A stretch of 64,000 nucleotides of DNA, taken from NCBI RefSeq assembly GCF_023156195.1, contig NZ_JAKUKA010000001.1, positions 3,720,001 to 3,784,000 of the forward strand, written 5' to 3'. The stretch's first letter is position 1, and every line of letters begins with the position of its first letter. The DNA is from Chitinophaga sedimenti (lineage in GTDB: Bacteria > Bacteroidota > Bacteroidia > Chitinophagales > Chitinophagaceae). Both the position numbers and the translations under genes were made by a program. The notes below the pieces were generated by a model, which searched no databases, was not told where the DNA came from, and saw nothing but the letters and a program-made list of their open reading frames with translations. Shown here piece after piece: positions 8,233 to 20,260 of this stretch.

Positions 8233-11200
8233 ATGCTATCAACCAAAATGTGGCACGCAATGAAATTGATTCCCATTTTCTTAATGGCTGCTCTCATGCA
8301 GGTTAGCGCAAAGTCTTACTCACAGGTAAATATTTCCGTACGGAATATTCCGCTGGAAGTAGCGCTGAACAAGGTAATGGAGCAAACCGGCTATGCTTTT
8401 TTCTGGGACCAGCAGCTGCTGGACAAATCTGCCCGCGTGAGCATCGACGTCCATAATGCTTCTTTAAAGGAAGCCCCGGACAAACTCCTCGAAAGTCAGT
8501 CCCTCACTTATTTTGTGAAGGAATCTGACAAGAGTGTTTTTATTCGTAAAAAGACAACCATCGTGCTGCCTTTTGTATTGCAGCAGGAAAAAGTGGTAAA
8601 GGGAAAAGTAACGGACGAATCCGGCTCACCCTTGCCTGGTGCGAATGTGATCGTACGCGGCGGATCGCGTGGGGTCATCACGGATGCGAATGGTGAATTC
8701 GAACTGCGTAATGTGCCGGATAAAGTCATCATCTCTGTTTCCATGATCGGTTATGAAACCCGCGAGGTACCGCTGAACGGCCGCCTGTCCATTAAAGTAA
8801 CCATGGTACGCAAAACCACCGGCCTCGGTGAAGTAGTAGTAAACACCGGCATCTTTAATCGTAAGGTGGAAAGCTTTACCGGTGCCACCGCTACCTTTAC
8901 CGGAGAGCAACTGAAAACCATCGGCAACCAGAACATCGTACAAAGTTTAAAATCACTCGATCCCTCCTTTATCGTACTGGAAAACAACCTGGCCGGCTCC
9001 AACCCGAACGTACTGCCTAACATGTCTATCCAGGGAAAAACCAGCATGATCGGCGTACGCGATCGTCTCGCGGCCGACCCGAACCAGCCACTGTTTATCC
9101 TTGATGGTTTTGATTCCGATGTCGCCACGATCATGGCGCTGGATATTAATCGTATTGCCAATGTAACCATCCTGAAAGATGCTGCCGCGACCGCGATCTA
9201 CGGCTCCAAAGCTGCTAATGGTGTGGTAGTGGTAGATACTAAAATGCCACGCGCAGGCCGCATGAACGTAGCAGTTACGTTGGATAACACTGTACAGTGG
9301 GCAGATCTCAGCGGTTATAACATGATGAACGCCGCGGAAAAAATGGAGTTCGACCGTTTGAGCGGTTATTATAATTATCCGCTGGACGCTACTGAAAACC
9401 GCTACAGGGCTGATTCAATCTACAATGCCCGCATGGAAGCCGTATTAAGTGGTGTTAACACCAACTGGATGGACTTTCCCCTGAAAAAGAACGTAATGTC
9501 TAAAAACTATTCTGTGTATGCAGATGGTGGTGACAACACTTTCCGTTTTGGTTTAGGTTTGAAATATGGTCAGCTGCCCGGTGTCATGAAAGGTTCAAGC
9601 CGCAACACCGGCAACGCCAACCTGGACATGAGTTACCGCACGAAAAAATTCTCTTTCAATAATAAATTCCTGTTTGCTACTTATACTGCCAAAGAATCGC
9701 CCTACGGCTCTTTCGCTACTTACGCAACGGGGCTCCCCTATCTTCATCCTACCGAAGATAAATGGTTGATAGAAAGACTGGATATGCGCAATTCCGGTGA
9801 TACCGCGATGAACCCGCTGTACATTGCCCAACTGCCATCTACCAACCAGGCTATTAATCAGAGCTTTCAGAACCAGATGCAGGCGATGTTTAACCTGAAC
9901 GATAATTTCCGTGTGGAAGCTAAATTCATGGTGCGGCAGCAAACCAACGAACAGGAAGTGTTCAGATCACCTGAGTTGGTAGAGTTTCGCACCAACCCGG
10001 TGAACCGTAAGCTCCTACGACAATGACAAGACCAGGGGTCTCAGTTACCGGTGGCTTCCTGCAGGCCAACTATGGCCGCACCTGGGACCGTCACGAACTC
10101 AACATCGTTCCGGGCGCTACCATCGAACATAACGGTTCCATTTTGAACGGCTACCGGGTAGAAGGGTTCCCAATAGGCAATTTCACTTCGCCCGCATATG
10201 GCGCCAACTATCCCGAAGACCAATATCCCAGCTATAGCAAAACAGAACGCCGCGCTATCAGTGGTTTCCTGAACGTGCATTACGGACTGGACCGCAAATA
10301 CCTGGCAGATGTAACTTACCGTCGCGATGGTTCTTCGGTATTCGGCAGCACCCGTCGTTTTACCGATACCGGACAGTTGGCCTGGGCTGGAACGTGCACA
10401 ATGAAGACTGGTTTAAAAATTCCAAATACCGCGCGATCAACTTCCTGAAGCTGCGCGCTTCATTAGGTAATCCCGGAAACCAAAACTTCGGTTCTTACAA
10501 TTCCTTCACGTCCCTCACCTACGCTACTGGTTTCCTGAACGAGTTTGGTGCGGGCACCATGGTGAACAAATGGGGTAACCCTTACCTGGCCTGGCAGAAA
10601 ACACTGCACTTTAATGCCGGCTTCGATGCACGTTTGCTGAAAGAGCGCTTGTCCATCAACTTCAATTATTACAATAAGAACACCGACCCCATGGTAGTAA
10701 CCCTGCCGAACGCACCGTCGGTAGGTGAGAACGACCTGGTGATCAACATTGGCAATATGCGCACCACGGGTTATGATTTTAATGTAACCGGCACGCTGCT
10801 CTCCAGGCCGAAAGAACGTTTCTTCTGGAAAGTGAACGTATTCGGCAGCAACTATAAATCAATTTACGGTGGACTGGGCAACGCACTGGACATCCTCAAC
10901 AGCCTGAACCAGGGCGCGTTGCCCGACCAGGCATCCAAACAGGATTACAGCAAAATCAACCAGAATTTGGAGCGATATGTGGATGGCGGACAACCGGACG
11001 ACCTGTGGGCAGCGCTCCCTCGGCATTGATCCTACTACGGGTAAAGAAATGTTCCTCACCAAAGGTGGCGAAGTAACCTTTACCTACGATCCTGCCGACA
11101 TCTTGAAAGTAGGCAACTCCCGCCCGCTTATACAGGGTATTTGCGGTACTACCGTACAATACGGCGGCCTGTCCATGAACATCAACATGCGTTACATGGT

Positions 11201-11605
11201 GAAGTCGCAGCAGTTCAACAGCGCACTGTTCAACAAGGTGGAAAACATCACCAGCAGCCAGTATGCCCGTCAGAATGCCGACCGCCGCGCGTTATACGAC
11301 CGCTGGAAAAAAGCGGGTGACAAAGCACAGTTTAAAGCGATGGAAAGACTCGATATCACGCAGCCGTTTGCGAATACGCCCATGTCCAGCCGCTTTATCC
11401 GGGAAGAATCCAACTTCGTTGGCGAATCGTGCTCCCTCACCTACGACTTTTACGGTCAGGCCTGGCTGAAAAAGCCGGTATGCAGGGTTTGCGCCTCACC
11501 GGTTATGTGAACGACATTTTCAGAGTATCGAACATCCGTCGCGAACGCGGTATTGAATACCCGTATACCCGTTCTATTTCCTTTTCACTGAATGCCACAT
11601 TCTAA
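8233..11605 (+). CDS. SusC-family TonB-dependent outer-membrane transporter with STN domain (locus 1), several frameshifts
   Basis: About 1125 residues once frames are joined. After a signal peptide (start ATG 8233, PIFLMAALMQVSAKSYSQ) come an STN domain (VNISVRNIPLEVALNKVMEQ), a carboxypeptidase-regulatory-like domain (VKGKVTDESGSPLPGANV), the plug (LKDAAATAIYGSKAANGVVV) and the barrel ending in SISFSLNATF. The STN domain marks it as a signalling transporter for the upstream FecR/sigma pair. Frame breaks lie near 10009 and 10045 (two bases each, bracketing SSYDNDKTRGLS), at 10379-10380 (restores LGLGWNVHNEDWF), at 11012 (restores RSLGIDPTTGKE) and at the A tract 11469-11473 (restores KKAGMQGLRL). 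All are probably consensus errors. Ligand unknown. Confidence 0.88.
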
Positions 11606-11618
11606 CACTATCACTATC

Positions 11619-13051
11619 ATGAAAAAAAGAAAAATCGGATATATAGCACTCCTTTCGTTGATCAGCATCACGTTAGGCGCGTGCGACAAATACCTCGACA
11701 TTCGCCCGGAAACGAGCATTCCTGATGAAGAAGCGTATAATTCATCTACAGGTTTTAAAACACACCTGAACGGCGTATACCTGAAGTTCTCTACCCAGGC
11801 GCTTTACGGCGGCAAAGCTAACATGGTGCTACCGGAAGTGCTGGCCCATCGTTACTATCAAAACCAGCTTGAACCCTGGGTCTATAAAAACCTGACGATT
11901 TACAGCTGGGCAAGTGGTGATGTAAAATCACATTTCTCCAGCCTGTGGTTTGGCACCTATCAATTGATTGCCAACCTGAACACGCTGCTGGAAGAAGCTA
12001 AGGGAAAAGAATCGCTGTTCAGCGGCAATGACTATAACATCATGAAAGGGGAAGCCATCGCCATGCGCTCCTTCCTGCATTTTGATTTACTGCGTTTATA
12101 CGGTCCTGTATACAACTCGGCGGACTCTGTGCTGCCCGCTATTCCCTATTACAGTTTTCGTTCCGCTACCGCCATGCCTTATTTAAAGGCCAATGCACTG
12201 GTAGACTCGTTAGTACGCGACCTGAACGTGGCCGCTGATCTGCTGAAAGAAGACCCGGTAAAAACCAATGGTAAAGCCGGGAACCGCGATAATAGTTGGC
12301 TCACCAAACGTAACTACCGTTTTAACTACTTTGCGGTAAAAGCACTACAGGCGCGCGTATACAGTTGGCGCCGCGATACAGTGAACGCGATGGCTGCCGC
12401 CCAGGAAGTGATCGATGTGCAACCCGCCTTCTTTGCTTTCGACGGCAACAGCGCCACCGTACCGGTAAATGACCCCGCCCTCACCGGCGACGTATTACTT
12501 GCCGCAGAAACCAGCGACGACTGATACAATCGTATGATGCGTATTTTAATTATACCACCAACCAGTATTCGTTGCTGATGCCACAGTTCGCACACCTGAA
12601 CGCCGCCTATGAAGGCAATACGTCCGATGTGCGCTTCATGCCCGCAGTATGGAACGTAACGCCCGACGGCACACTTCCGGGCTTCCGCACCTTTTATAAG
12701 TACAGCAAAAGAACCCTGGTACCCATCATCCGTTCTTCTGAAATGTACCTGCTGGCAGCAGAATTAAGCAAGGATCTCACCACCGCTTTTGGCCACCTGA
12801 ATAAGGTACGCATCGCGCGTGGACTGGTCGCACTCCCGGTTGGCACTGCCGCTACACTCGCCACCGAGATCCGCAAGGAGTACGTGCGGGAATTCTTCGG
12901 CGAAGGACAATTGTTTTATTACTACAAACGCCTGTACATCAAAACCATCACCGATGGCTCGGCGGCTAACACCACGACCAACATCACGATGACACCGGCC
13001 AAGTATGTGGTACCTATTCCGGACGACGAACTCTCTGTGCACAGACCTTAA
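11619..13051 (+). CDS. SusD-family surface lipoprotein (locus 1), frameshifted
   Basis: A lipoprotein signal ends in SLISITLGAC, with the acylated Cys before DKYLDIRPE, the usual SusD start. Conserved SusD features follow: an early YNSSTGFKTHLNGVY segment, GEAIAMRSFLHFDLLRLYGP, and near the end SSEMYLLAAELS, RKEYVREFFGEGQLFYYYKRL and the terminal VVPIPDDEL. One frameshift at 12521 converts DDLIQSYDAYFNYTTNQ into an early stop; a second C restores it. It would sit on SusC as the substrate-binding lid. The start ATG 11619 lies 13 bp after the SusC stop. Confidence 0.9.
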
Positions 13052-13076
13052 TTGTTTCAACTATCAATTCAACATC

Positions 13077-13970
13077 ATGAGAAAATTCTCTTTCATAATA
13101 GGCGGCATTGCCATTGCCGCGCTGATCATTTCAGCGTGTCAGAAAAAAGGACTGATGGATTACGCAGGCCCTTCTTCCATCTATTTTCAACCTATAGCCG
13201 GTTATCCGAACCCGAACTCCACACCACAGATGTACTTTGTGGTAAAGCGCGCAGGCAAATCGGATACCGCCATGAACTTCGCGGCTTCTAAAATGGATGC
13301 CGCCCTCAACGACACCATGTGGGGCAACTTCGGCCTGTTCTACTCCGACGATGCCACCGCCTGCGAATTCATGATGCCGTTCCGCATTACCGGCGATACT
13401 TCCGCCGTTGACCGTAAATTCAAACTCCGCGTAATCGATACAGCTACTAATACGCCCGCAGCCGATTTCAGCATCGATCCGGAAAAATGTATCGTGAAAG
13501 CCGGTAAAACAGAAGCGCTTATCCCCATCAGCTTCAAACGTACCCAGGCCATGAAATCCGCCTACCAGTACGTAACCGTGGAGCTGGAAGCAGGCTTTGA
13601 CTTTTCTGTGGAGTATAACCAGTACCTGATCTCCGGCAAGAACTTTAAGAATACGCTGCGCCGCACTTTCGGCATGTTGGACCAATACCCCGCGCCTACC
13701 TGGTGGAGGGGCAACAACAGCTATGGCGCCAGCATGTTCGGCAAGTTCTCCAAAACGAAATTCCTGCATATGGTAGATTACTTCGGCATTCCTGAAGATG
13801 GCTGGTCAGGCCTCGCAGTAGCACAGGTTTCCGGGTATGCGCAGTTATTTAATTGTCACCTGAAAAGAATGATTACTGCTGGAACGCCTGTGATGGACAA
13901 AGATGATCTCACGGGGGAAGTAACGCAGATGTCTGCCGGTACCAGCGCTTCTTCCGTTTGTGATCTCTAG
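13077..13970 (+). CDS. DUF4843-family lipoprotein
   Basis: 297 residues from MRKFSFIIGG, with a lipobox ALIISAC. The SIYFQP segment, the immunoglobulin-like pattern with DTAMNFAA, PFRITGD and KFKLRVID, and the late WGKF-like stretch GKFSKTKFLHMVDYFG fit DUF4843 proteins, which follow SusD in peptide- or siderophore-like SusCD loci of Bacteroidota. It is presumed surface-exposed and accessory to the SusCD complex; the function is not established. The frame is intact. A 25-bp gap separates it from both neighbours, so it belongs to the same operon. Confidence 0.75.
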   Translation: MRKFSFIIGGIAIAALIISACQKKGLMDYAGPSSIYFQPIAGYPNPNSTPQMYFVVKRAGKSDTAMNFAASKMDAALNDTMWGNFGLFYSDDATACEFMMPFRITGDTSAVDRKFKLRVIDTATNTPAADFSIDPEKCIVKAGKTEALIPISFKRTQAMKSAYQYVTVELEAGFDFSVEYNQYLISGKNFKNTLRRTFGMLDQYPAPTWWRGNNSYGASMFGKFSKTKFLHMVDYFGIPEDGWSGLAVAQVSGYAQLFNCHLKRMITAGTPVMDKDDLTGEVTQMSAGTSASSVCDL

Positions 13971-13994
13971 TTTTTAACTGTTTAATTTATCTGC

Positions 13995-15630
13995 ATGAAA
14001 AAGAATAACCTGTTATATATCATATGCACGCTGGCAGTGGGCATGTGTTCTCTAAACGCCTGCTACAAGCCCACGACCAATTACGACTTTCACGACATCA
14101 ACGAAATACGCGTAGACTCTTTTGGTTCCTACCTGGAAGTAGTGCAATTCGATACGCTCACCGTTACTCCGCACATCACAGCTTCCATGGACCCGTCTGT
14201 GCTCGACGATACTACCCGCTATACCTATGAATGGCTCGCCGGCAAACCTGGTGTTACCTATACTGCGCACCAGCTGGGCAACAAACGCAACCTGAAAGTA
14301 AGACTCAACATTCCCGTTGGTTCTTACCGCCTGTATTTTACCATGAAGGACAAATTAACCGGCCAGATCGCGAACATGCGCAGCGTGCGCCTGGATGTTA
14401 CGAGCAAAACCTTCGAAGGCTGGCTTATCCTGTCCGACGTACAGGGTAACGCCGCCCTTGATTTCGTGAACTGGAATTCGAACGGCACCAAAACGATTGT
14501 GCGCAATCTGCTCGACAACTCCCCGATTTGCCCAAGCCGCTGAAAGGTCCGCGCAATGTGGCCTACGTGTATTGCCCGAACCCGAACATCGTGCCCACGC
14601 CTACCCACAACGCATCTGCCGGTACGCTCGACCGCGAATGGATTTACGTGACCACCGACCAGGGTGCATGGAAGTTTCGCAACGATTATCTTACTACACA
14701 ATGGCGCTGGAACTCCTTCCGCGAGTGCCTGTTCCCGGTAGACAGCAGCAGCTTTAAACCGGCGTTCTTCGGTACCAACTCCGGCGGTTACGCCACCAAC
14801 GGCAACCTGTTGATGACCATGCCCAACGGCGACATCTACGAAAGGACCTGGACAGCCTGGTACGTGATCAAAAGCAACCAGGTACAGGGCGAGGCAAACT
14901 CATTCCGCGCAGCGCCATTCATTGGCAAATATTATACATCTAGCGGTAACACCGTGCTATTCGATATGGATAAAAAACGTTTCGTACGCACCTCGCCCGG
15001 CTCGTTCTTCTGCACCATCATTCCTAATCCCGCTACCGATCCGAAATTCGATTTCAGCAATGTGGGCATGGATATGTTATACATGCGTACATCACCGTAC
15101 GGACTTACGTTCGCGGTCATGAAAGACGCTGCCGGCGACATATGGCTGCTCACTTTCGATGCGCGCAGTACCGTGGTGCAGGACAAAAAAGTGAAACTGA
15201 CTGGTACCGACATCAAGCTGGCAGAAGCATTTACTGTAGATAAAAACTATGGTACGCTCTTTTACAAAGTAGGCAACAAGCTGTACGCCACGCACAAAGA
15301 CCTGCCAGATGTGAGCTATGAAATCCTGAACACCGGCAGCCGGCAGATCTCGTTCGTAGACCAGCACATCTTTACTATTAACCGCGGTCAGGGCGCGAAT
15401 GGCGGCTATATTAACGGTGGTGCTGCCACGCCGGGCAATCCGCAGGATTACGTGGCCAACTACCGGCGATCGGCACCTACGATCCTGCCGATCCCAAAAC
15501 TACCGGTAAACTGGAACTTTATTACCCTACCGATTTCATGAACGGCCATGCCGCCCTCACCAAAAAGGATGAATACGGCGGATTCGGAAAAATCGTGAGC
15601 GTATCGTTCCGCGAAAGACCAACCAACTAA
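13995..15630 (+). CDS. PKD-like family lipoprotein, two frameshifts
   Basis: About 546 residues after joining. The lipoprotein signal ends LNAC before YKPTTNYDFHDINE, the usual opening of the PKD-like (PF16407-type) lipoproteins found with SusCD and DUF4843 genes. The N-terminal third has Ig/PKD-like strands (RYTYEWLAGKPGVTYTAHQL), the remainder a propeller-like repeat of short strands. Frameshifts: the C tract at 14521-14524 (restores DNSPDLPKPLKGP) and GG at 15465-15466 (restores NYRAIGTYDPADPKTTGK and a tail ending SFRERPTN at 15630). Probably a surface ligand-binding or scaffold protein; no enzymatic motif is seen. Last gene of the plus-strand operon, closed by the terminator at 15636. 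Confidence 0.75.
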
Positions 15631-15635
15631 ATGCA

Positions 15636-15667
15636 AAAAAGCCACCCGCAATACCGGGTGGCTTTTT
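15636..15667. terminator. Bidirectional Rho-independent terminator
   Basis: AAAAAGCCACCCG pairs perfectly with CGGGTGGCTTTTT around a 6-nt loop. It lies between converging genes. The T run on the plus strand ends the PKD-like operon and the A run provides Ts for minus-strand transcripts from 15730. Confidence 0.88.
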
Positions 15668-15729
15668 CTTTGAGCGAGCTCCTACAGCGCTTTTCAGTCG
15701 CCGTTGATCACACTTTCAGCAGCAAACCG

Positions 15730-17034
15730 CTACTGAAGGTTATACTTATGTTTATAACGCTCGTACAATTGTTTATGCTTGTTATCCAGGCTGATTTCTC
15801 TTCCCTGGATGTAGGCTTTTACCACGTGGTTCGTTTTCATGTCCGGGACGTCGCCAAGGCTTACTACGATGTTGGCGTCCTTGCCCACTTCCAGTGTACC
15901 GGTTTTATCGGCGATACCCAGGATTTTTGCGGCGTTAAGTGTTACGGCGCTCAACGCTTCTTCCTTGCTAAGTCCATAAGCGGCAGCGGTACCAGCCAGG
16001 AACGGCAGGTTACGTTGTTGCCAGAAGCCTTCATTGCTCAGGCAAAACAGTACACCTGCTTTCTGCAGCTGTGCGGCGGTTTTATAGGGCTGATCCACGT
16101 CGTCGTCCTGCGTTACAGGAAGGGCGTGCGGCTGACCTAATACTACCGGTACATTGTTTTGTTTCAGCAGGTCGGCCACCAGCCAGGAATCTGCGCCCCC
16201 AACGATCACCACATCAAACCCAAACTCTTTGGCCAAATCCATACCTACCAGGATTTCCTTTACCAGGTCGCAGTGAATGAATAACTTCTGTTTTTTGTCA
16301 AACAGCCCCTTTACGGCTTCGTATTTCAGGTTCGTTTCGGCGTGTTTGTCGAGGCTCAGGTAAGCCTTTGCATCACGGAAAAACGCTTTTACCGTTTCAA
16401 TACGGTCCAGGGCGGCCTTTACCGGGTCGGGGCCGGCGTTGGGCAAACCGCTGGGACCGAACGCGCTGGTACGCGCCATCAGTCGCGGCATAAAGAAATG
16501 CAGGCCGTTGTCGGTTTTATAAGCCGCATCTTCCCAGTTCCGGGCATCGAGCTGTACCACGGAGGAACTGCCTGTGATCATACCGCCCTGCGGTACGGTT
16601 TGCGCCAGCAGCACACCGTTGGAACGGAGCGTGTTGATCACCTTGGAATCGGTGTTATACGATATCAGCGAACGGATGGAAGGATTGATCACACCTACTT
16701 CATCATAGTCGTTCGTAGAGCGAACGGCTTCCACTTCCGTGAGCCCCAGGTTACTATCCGGGACGATCAGTCCGGGGAATATATGTTGCCCTTTTACGTC
16801 GAACACTTTAACTCCATCCTGTGGGATGGGCACATTAGCGCCAACGGCAATGATTTTACCGTTTTCAAAGGCGATGGTACCGTCTTGCACCACCTGTCCG
16901 TTACCCACGTGAATAGTGGCATGCGTCAGGTAAATGCGGCCTTGCTGGGCCGGGGCCGGGTATACCGTTTCCTGCGCCTTCAGCTGACCGGCGGCGAAAG
17001 TGAGGCCCATGATATATAAGAATACTTTTTTCAT
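15730..17034 (-). CDS. Secreted amidohydrolase-fold protein lacking metal ligands
   Basis: 434 residues with signal peptide (GLTFAAGQLKAQ). The fold signature of the amidohydrolase superfamily is clear: the N-terminal composite strand NGKIIAVGANVPIPQDG, GQHIFPGLI, and the C-terminal AAKILGIADKTGTLEVGKDA. However, the HxH metal motif that normally follows PGLID is replaced (PGLIVPDSNLGLTE), and the usual late Asp is replaced in LSNEGFW. Only FIHCD keeps a ligand-like His. It may be a non-catalytic partner of the upstream gene, whose stop is 19 bp away. The family name is secure; activity is doubtful. Confidence 0.75.
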   Translation of the reverse strand: MKKVFLYIMGLTFAAGQLKAQETVYPAPAQQGRIYLTHATIHVGNGQVVQDGTIAFENGKIIAVGANVPIPQDGVKVFDVKGQHIFPGLIVPDSNLGLTEVEAVRSTNDYDEVGVINPSIRSLISYNTDSKVINTLRSNGVLLAQTVPQGGMITGSSSVVQLDARNWEDAAYKTDNGLHFFMPRLMARTSAFGPSGLPNAGPDPVKAALDRIETVKAFFRDAKAYLSLDKHAETNLKYEAVKGLFDKKQKLFIHCDLVKEILVGMDLAKEFGFDVVIVGGADSWLVADLLKQNNVPVVLGQPHALPVTQDDDVDQPYKTAAQLQKAGVLFCLSNEGFWQQRNLPFLAGTAAAYGLSKEEALSAVTLNAAKILGIADKTGTLEVGKDANIVVSLGDVPDMKTNHVVKAYIQGREISLDNKHKQLYERYKHKYNLQ

Positions 17035-17053
17035 TGGTCTTCGTTGTTTGCGT

Positions 17054-20000
17054 TTACAATTCGGCTTTGCTGTCGCTCAGGATATGGTGTACGTGACCGG
17101 CCTGCAGATCTTCGCAATGATAGATCTCTTCGCGGGTGGGTGTTGGGCGCTGTGTCGGAGCGCCTTTCTTTTTATCACCGAGCATTTTGCCAATCAGGCG
17201 GGCCCTTTCTTCTGCAATGCGGGTGCGCAGTTGTTTATCCTGCTCCCGATCGAAGTACACGATACCGTCTACGATCGTTTTTTCCGCCATCGTGTAAATG
17301 CTTAGCGGGTGTTCGTTCCACAATACCAGGTCGGCATCTTTGCCCACTTTGATACTGCCGGTTTTATCGGCAATATGCAGCAGTTTGGCCGGGTTGAGGG
17401 TCACCATTTTCAATGCGGCTTCTTCGTCCATATCACCATAAGTAATGCTCTTGGCAGCTTCCTGGTTCAGGCGACGGGCCATTTCGGCATCATCAGAGTT
17501 GATGGCCGTGGTCACCCCTACGCGCTGCATGATGTTCGCATTATAGGGGATCGCATCCTGCACTTCCATTTTATACGCCCACCAGTCAGCGAACGTAGAA
17601 CCGCCGGCGCCGTGCTCCTTCATCTTATCAGCTACTTTATAACCTTCGAGAATGTGCGTAAATGTGTTGATCTTAAAACCAAAACGGTCGGCTGTTTTCA
17701 GCAGCATGTTAATTTCGCTCTGCACGTAAGAGTGACAGGTGATGAAACGTTTCTTATTGAGAATTTCCACCAGTGCGTCCAGTTCCAGGTCGCGGCGTTT
17801 ACCGGCGCCCTGTTTTTCATAGTCTCTCGCGCGTGTAAATGCATCGGCCAACACCTGCTCTACGCCCATACGGGTTTGTGGGAAACGGGTGGTCTGGCTT
17901 TCGCCCCAGTTAGATTGTTTTACGTTTTCGCCCAACGCAAATTTGATGAACTGGTCGGAGCCTGCGTATTTCAGCTCTTCTGCATTTGCACCCCAACGCA
18001 GCTTGATCAGCTGCGATTGGCCACCGATCGTATTGGCGGAACCATGCAGCAGATGCGAAGCAGTTACACCGCCGCTCAGCTGTCGGTAAATGTTCACATC
18101 GTCCGGGTTCACTACATCGGCTATCCGTACTTCGGAAGTAACTGACTGTGTACCTTCATTCACCCCGCGCGAAATCGCAATGTGCGAGTGTTCGTCGATG
18201 ATACCTGCCGTCAGGTGTTTACCCGTTCCGTCAATCACCCTGGCACCGCCGGCGCTCAGGTTCTTGCCGATTTGTGCGATCTTGCCGCCGCGTACCAGTA
18301 CGTCTGTATTTTCGAGTTTACCTTCTTTCTCGTTGGTCCAGACGGTAGCATTTTTGATGAGGATCACCTCCTGTTTCGGCGCGGTTTCCCAGCCATACCC
18401 TACAAACGGATAGTATACCGATCCGAGTTGCAGCGCTTCTTTCTTTTTCGCAGAATCAGATTTGGCCGCAAGTGGTTTGGAAAGTGCAGCTGTCCAGGTT
18501 ACGGCCCTATCGGTGGTGTCCAGCCCGGTACCGCTCCAGCCTCCCTGACCGATAATACCGCTCAGGCGCAACTGTCCGCCGTCGCCTTTCTTCAGCGGAA
18601 GGCTCAGTTTTACCAGTTGCCCGGTTAAAGTGATTTTACCGTTTAGCGTATCTTTCTGCAAGACAGATACAGCGGGCGCTGCAGCCGTTCCTTTCACTTC
18701 TATATTTAAACGCTGGCCATTGGTGAGCGTAAGCGCGTAAGTACCGCGAACATCGCTCCAGCCATCGTTTTTAATTTCGTAGCGGTTACCTTGTACCCAG
18801 TTCTGGTAAATCACGGTGTTTTCTCCGAAGATAGGGCCGGAGGTTACCAGGAAGTTTGCCAGTTTGCCGGCATCGAGGCAGCCTACCTTATCGCTGATCT
18901 TCAGCAATGAAGCAGGCGTTTGGGTGAGCGCTTCAGGGCGCGTTTCTCTGTAAGACCATATTCGATAGCTTTACGTACCGCGGCGAGAAAGGTTTTTACA
19001 TCACGCAGATCGGCGCTGGTGAGGGCGAAGGGAATGTTTGCTTTTTCAAACACTCCGGGTTCGGTGGGAGCAAGTTCCCAATGCTTCATATCGGCCAGGG
19101 CCACGAAACGTGCGTCGTTAGGGTCTTCCATGTCCATAGCGACCGGGAAGTTCAGGCCCAGGATGAAAGCAGCTTTCGTAGCGGCCATCTCTTTTACGCG
19201 CTGGTACTCATTGTTACCCGACTTAATAATAAACTGTACCCCGAATTCGTCACCTATTTTATCGGCACGTAACACGTTCCATTTATCGTTGGCTTCAAAT
19301 ATCTGCGGATATTGCTGATTATCGTTCCAGGCCTTCAGGCTCAGGTTCACCCCTTCCTTGACGGGAGCGGTTTTATACCATTGCGCATCGAGAAAGGACT
19401 GGCGGAGCAGCGCAATGCTGCCCATCAGCGAGCTAGGATAGTCCTGGGTAGACGTTCCTTTATCAAAAGAAAGATGATTGGATGCTTTTTCCTTTACGAT
19501 CACTTTGTTTTCGCGATCGTTAGCCAGTGTTACCACCACACCTGTGCCGCGGGCAATGCCATCGGCCTGGTGCGAGAGTACGGTGCCAAAGCCCTGTTCA
19601 CGCAGGTTCTTCGCCTTTTCTTCGTTTACCGCGAAAAGATCCACGGCATTCACTTCGCTCCTGATGGCCTGGTTCCAGCCATAGGCCCCTTTGGTATTGG
19701 AAATAAACTGCGGGGCGCCATCGCGGCCGCGGAAACCGCCTGCGCGCGTGGGCGTGTTCATCCCGTAGTCGCTATAAATATCAACAAAAGAAGGATAAAT
19801 GTACTTCCCCTGGCAGTCGATCACCACGGCATCCTTCGGAACGGCAGCCCCGGCGCCCGCGGCGACGATTTTACCGTCGCGGATGACCAGGGTGGCGTTT
19901 TGAAGGGTGGTTTGCGCGTCTTTTACTAATGTGGCGTGGGTAAAGGCGTAACAGGCCTCCCGGGGTTCAGACAAACCGTTCACCGGAAAAGTTACCTGCG

Positions 20001-20118
20001 CCTGCGCTGCGCCGGCCAGTAACAGGCCGCACAGCCCCAGCGCCAGCCGGGCAATAGACCGCTGACCGCTCCCGAACGGAAGACGGTTCTTCTCATAAAA
20101 TAAAGGTCCAGCTTTCAT
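17054..20118 (-). CDS. Secreted tandem amidohydrolase (degenerate plus active domain), frameshifted
   Basis: About 1020 residues when joined at 18934, where one extra base restores EKRALEALTQTPASLLK. After a signal peptide (ALGLCGLLLAGAAQAQ) comes a first amidohydrolase-like domain in which the HxH site reads FVDIYSDYG. The second domain has intact ligands: IDEHSHIA (HxH), FITCHSYVQ, FTHILEGYKVADK and AINSDDAE. The second half is therefore probably a metal-dependent hydrolase of cyclic amides, peptides or esters in the periplasm, and the first half a structural copy. It forms a two-gene operon with 15730-17034. The start could be the ATG at 20118 or slightly inside. Confidence 0.8.
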
Positions 20119-20260
20119 GCAGTTATAATTGTTTATTTAGATTTTGATGATAAGTCGGCAGCAAATAGGCATAAAGTGTTAAATTTAGTAAAACATTAAG
20201 CGTAACGCCTAACGTTTAAGTAATAAATTTTACGAATGGTATAAAGCAAATACAGGTTTT

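Noticed and set aside
8233..11605. Reading the broken SusC frames as separate genes or as programmed frameshifting
   Set aside because: The pieces join into one normal SusC; five breaks at unrelated sequences without slippery-site structure fit sequencing error.
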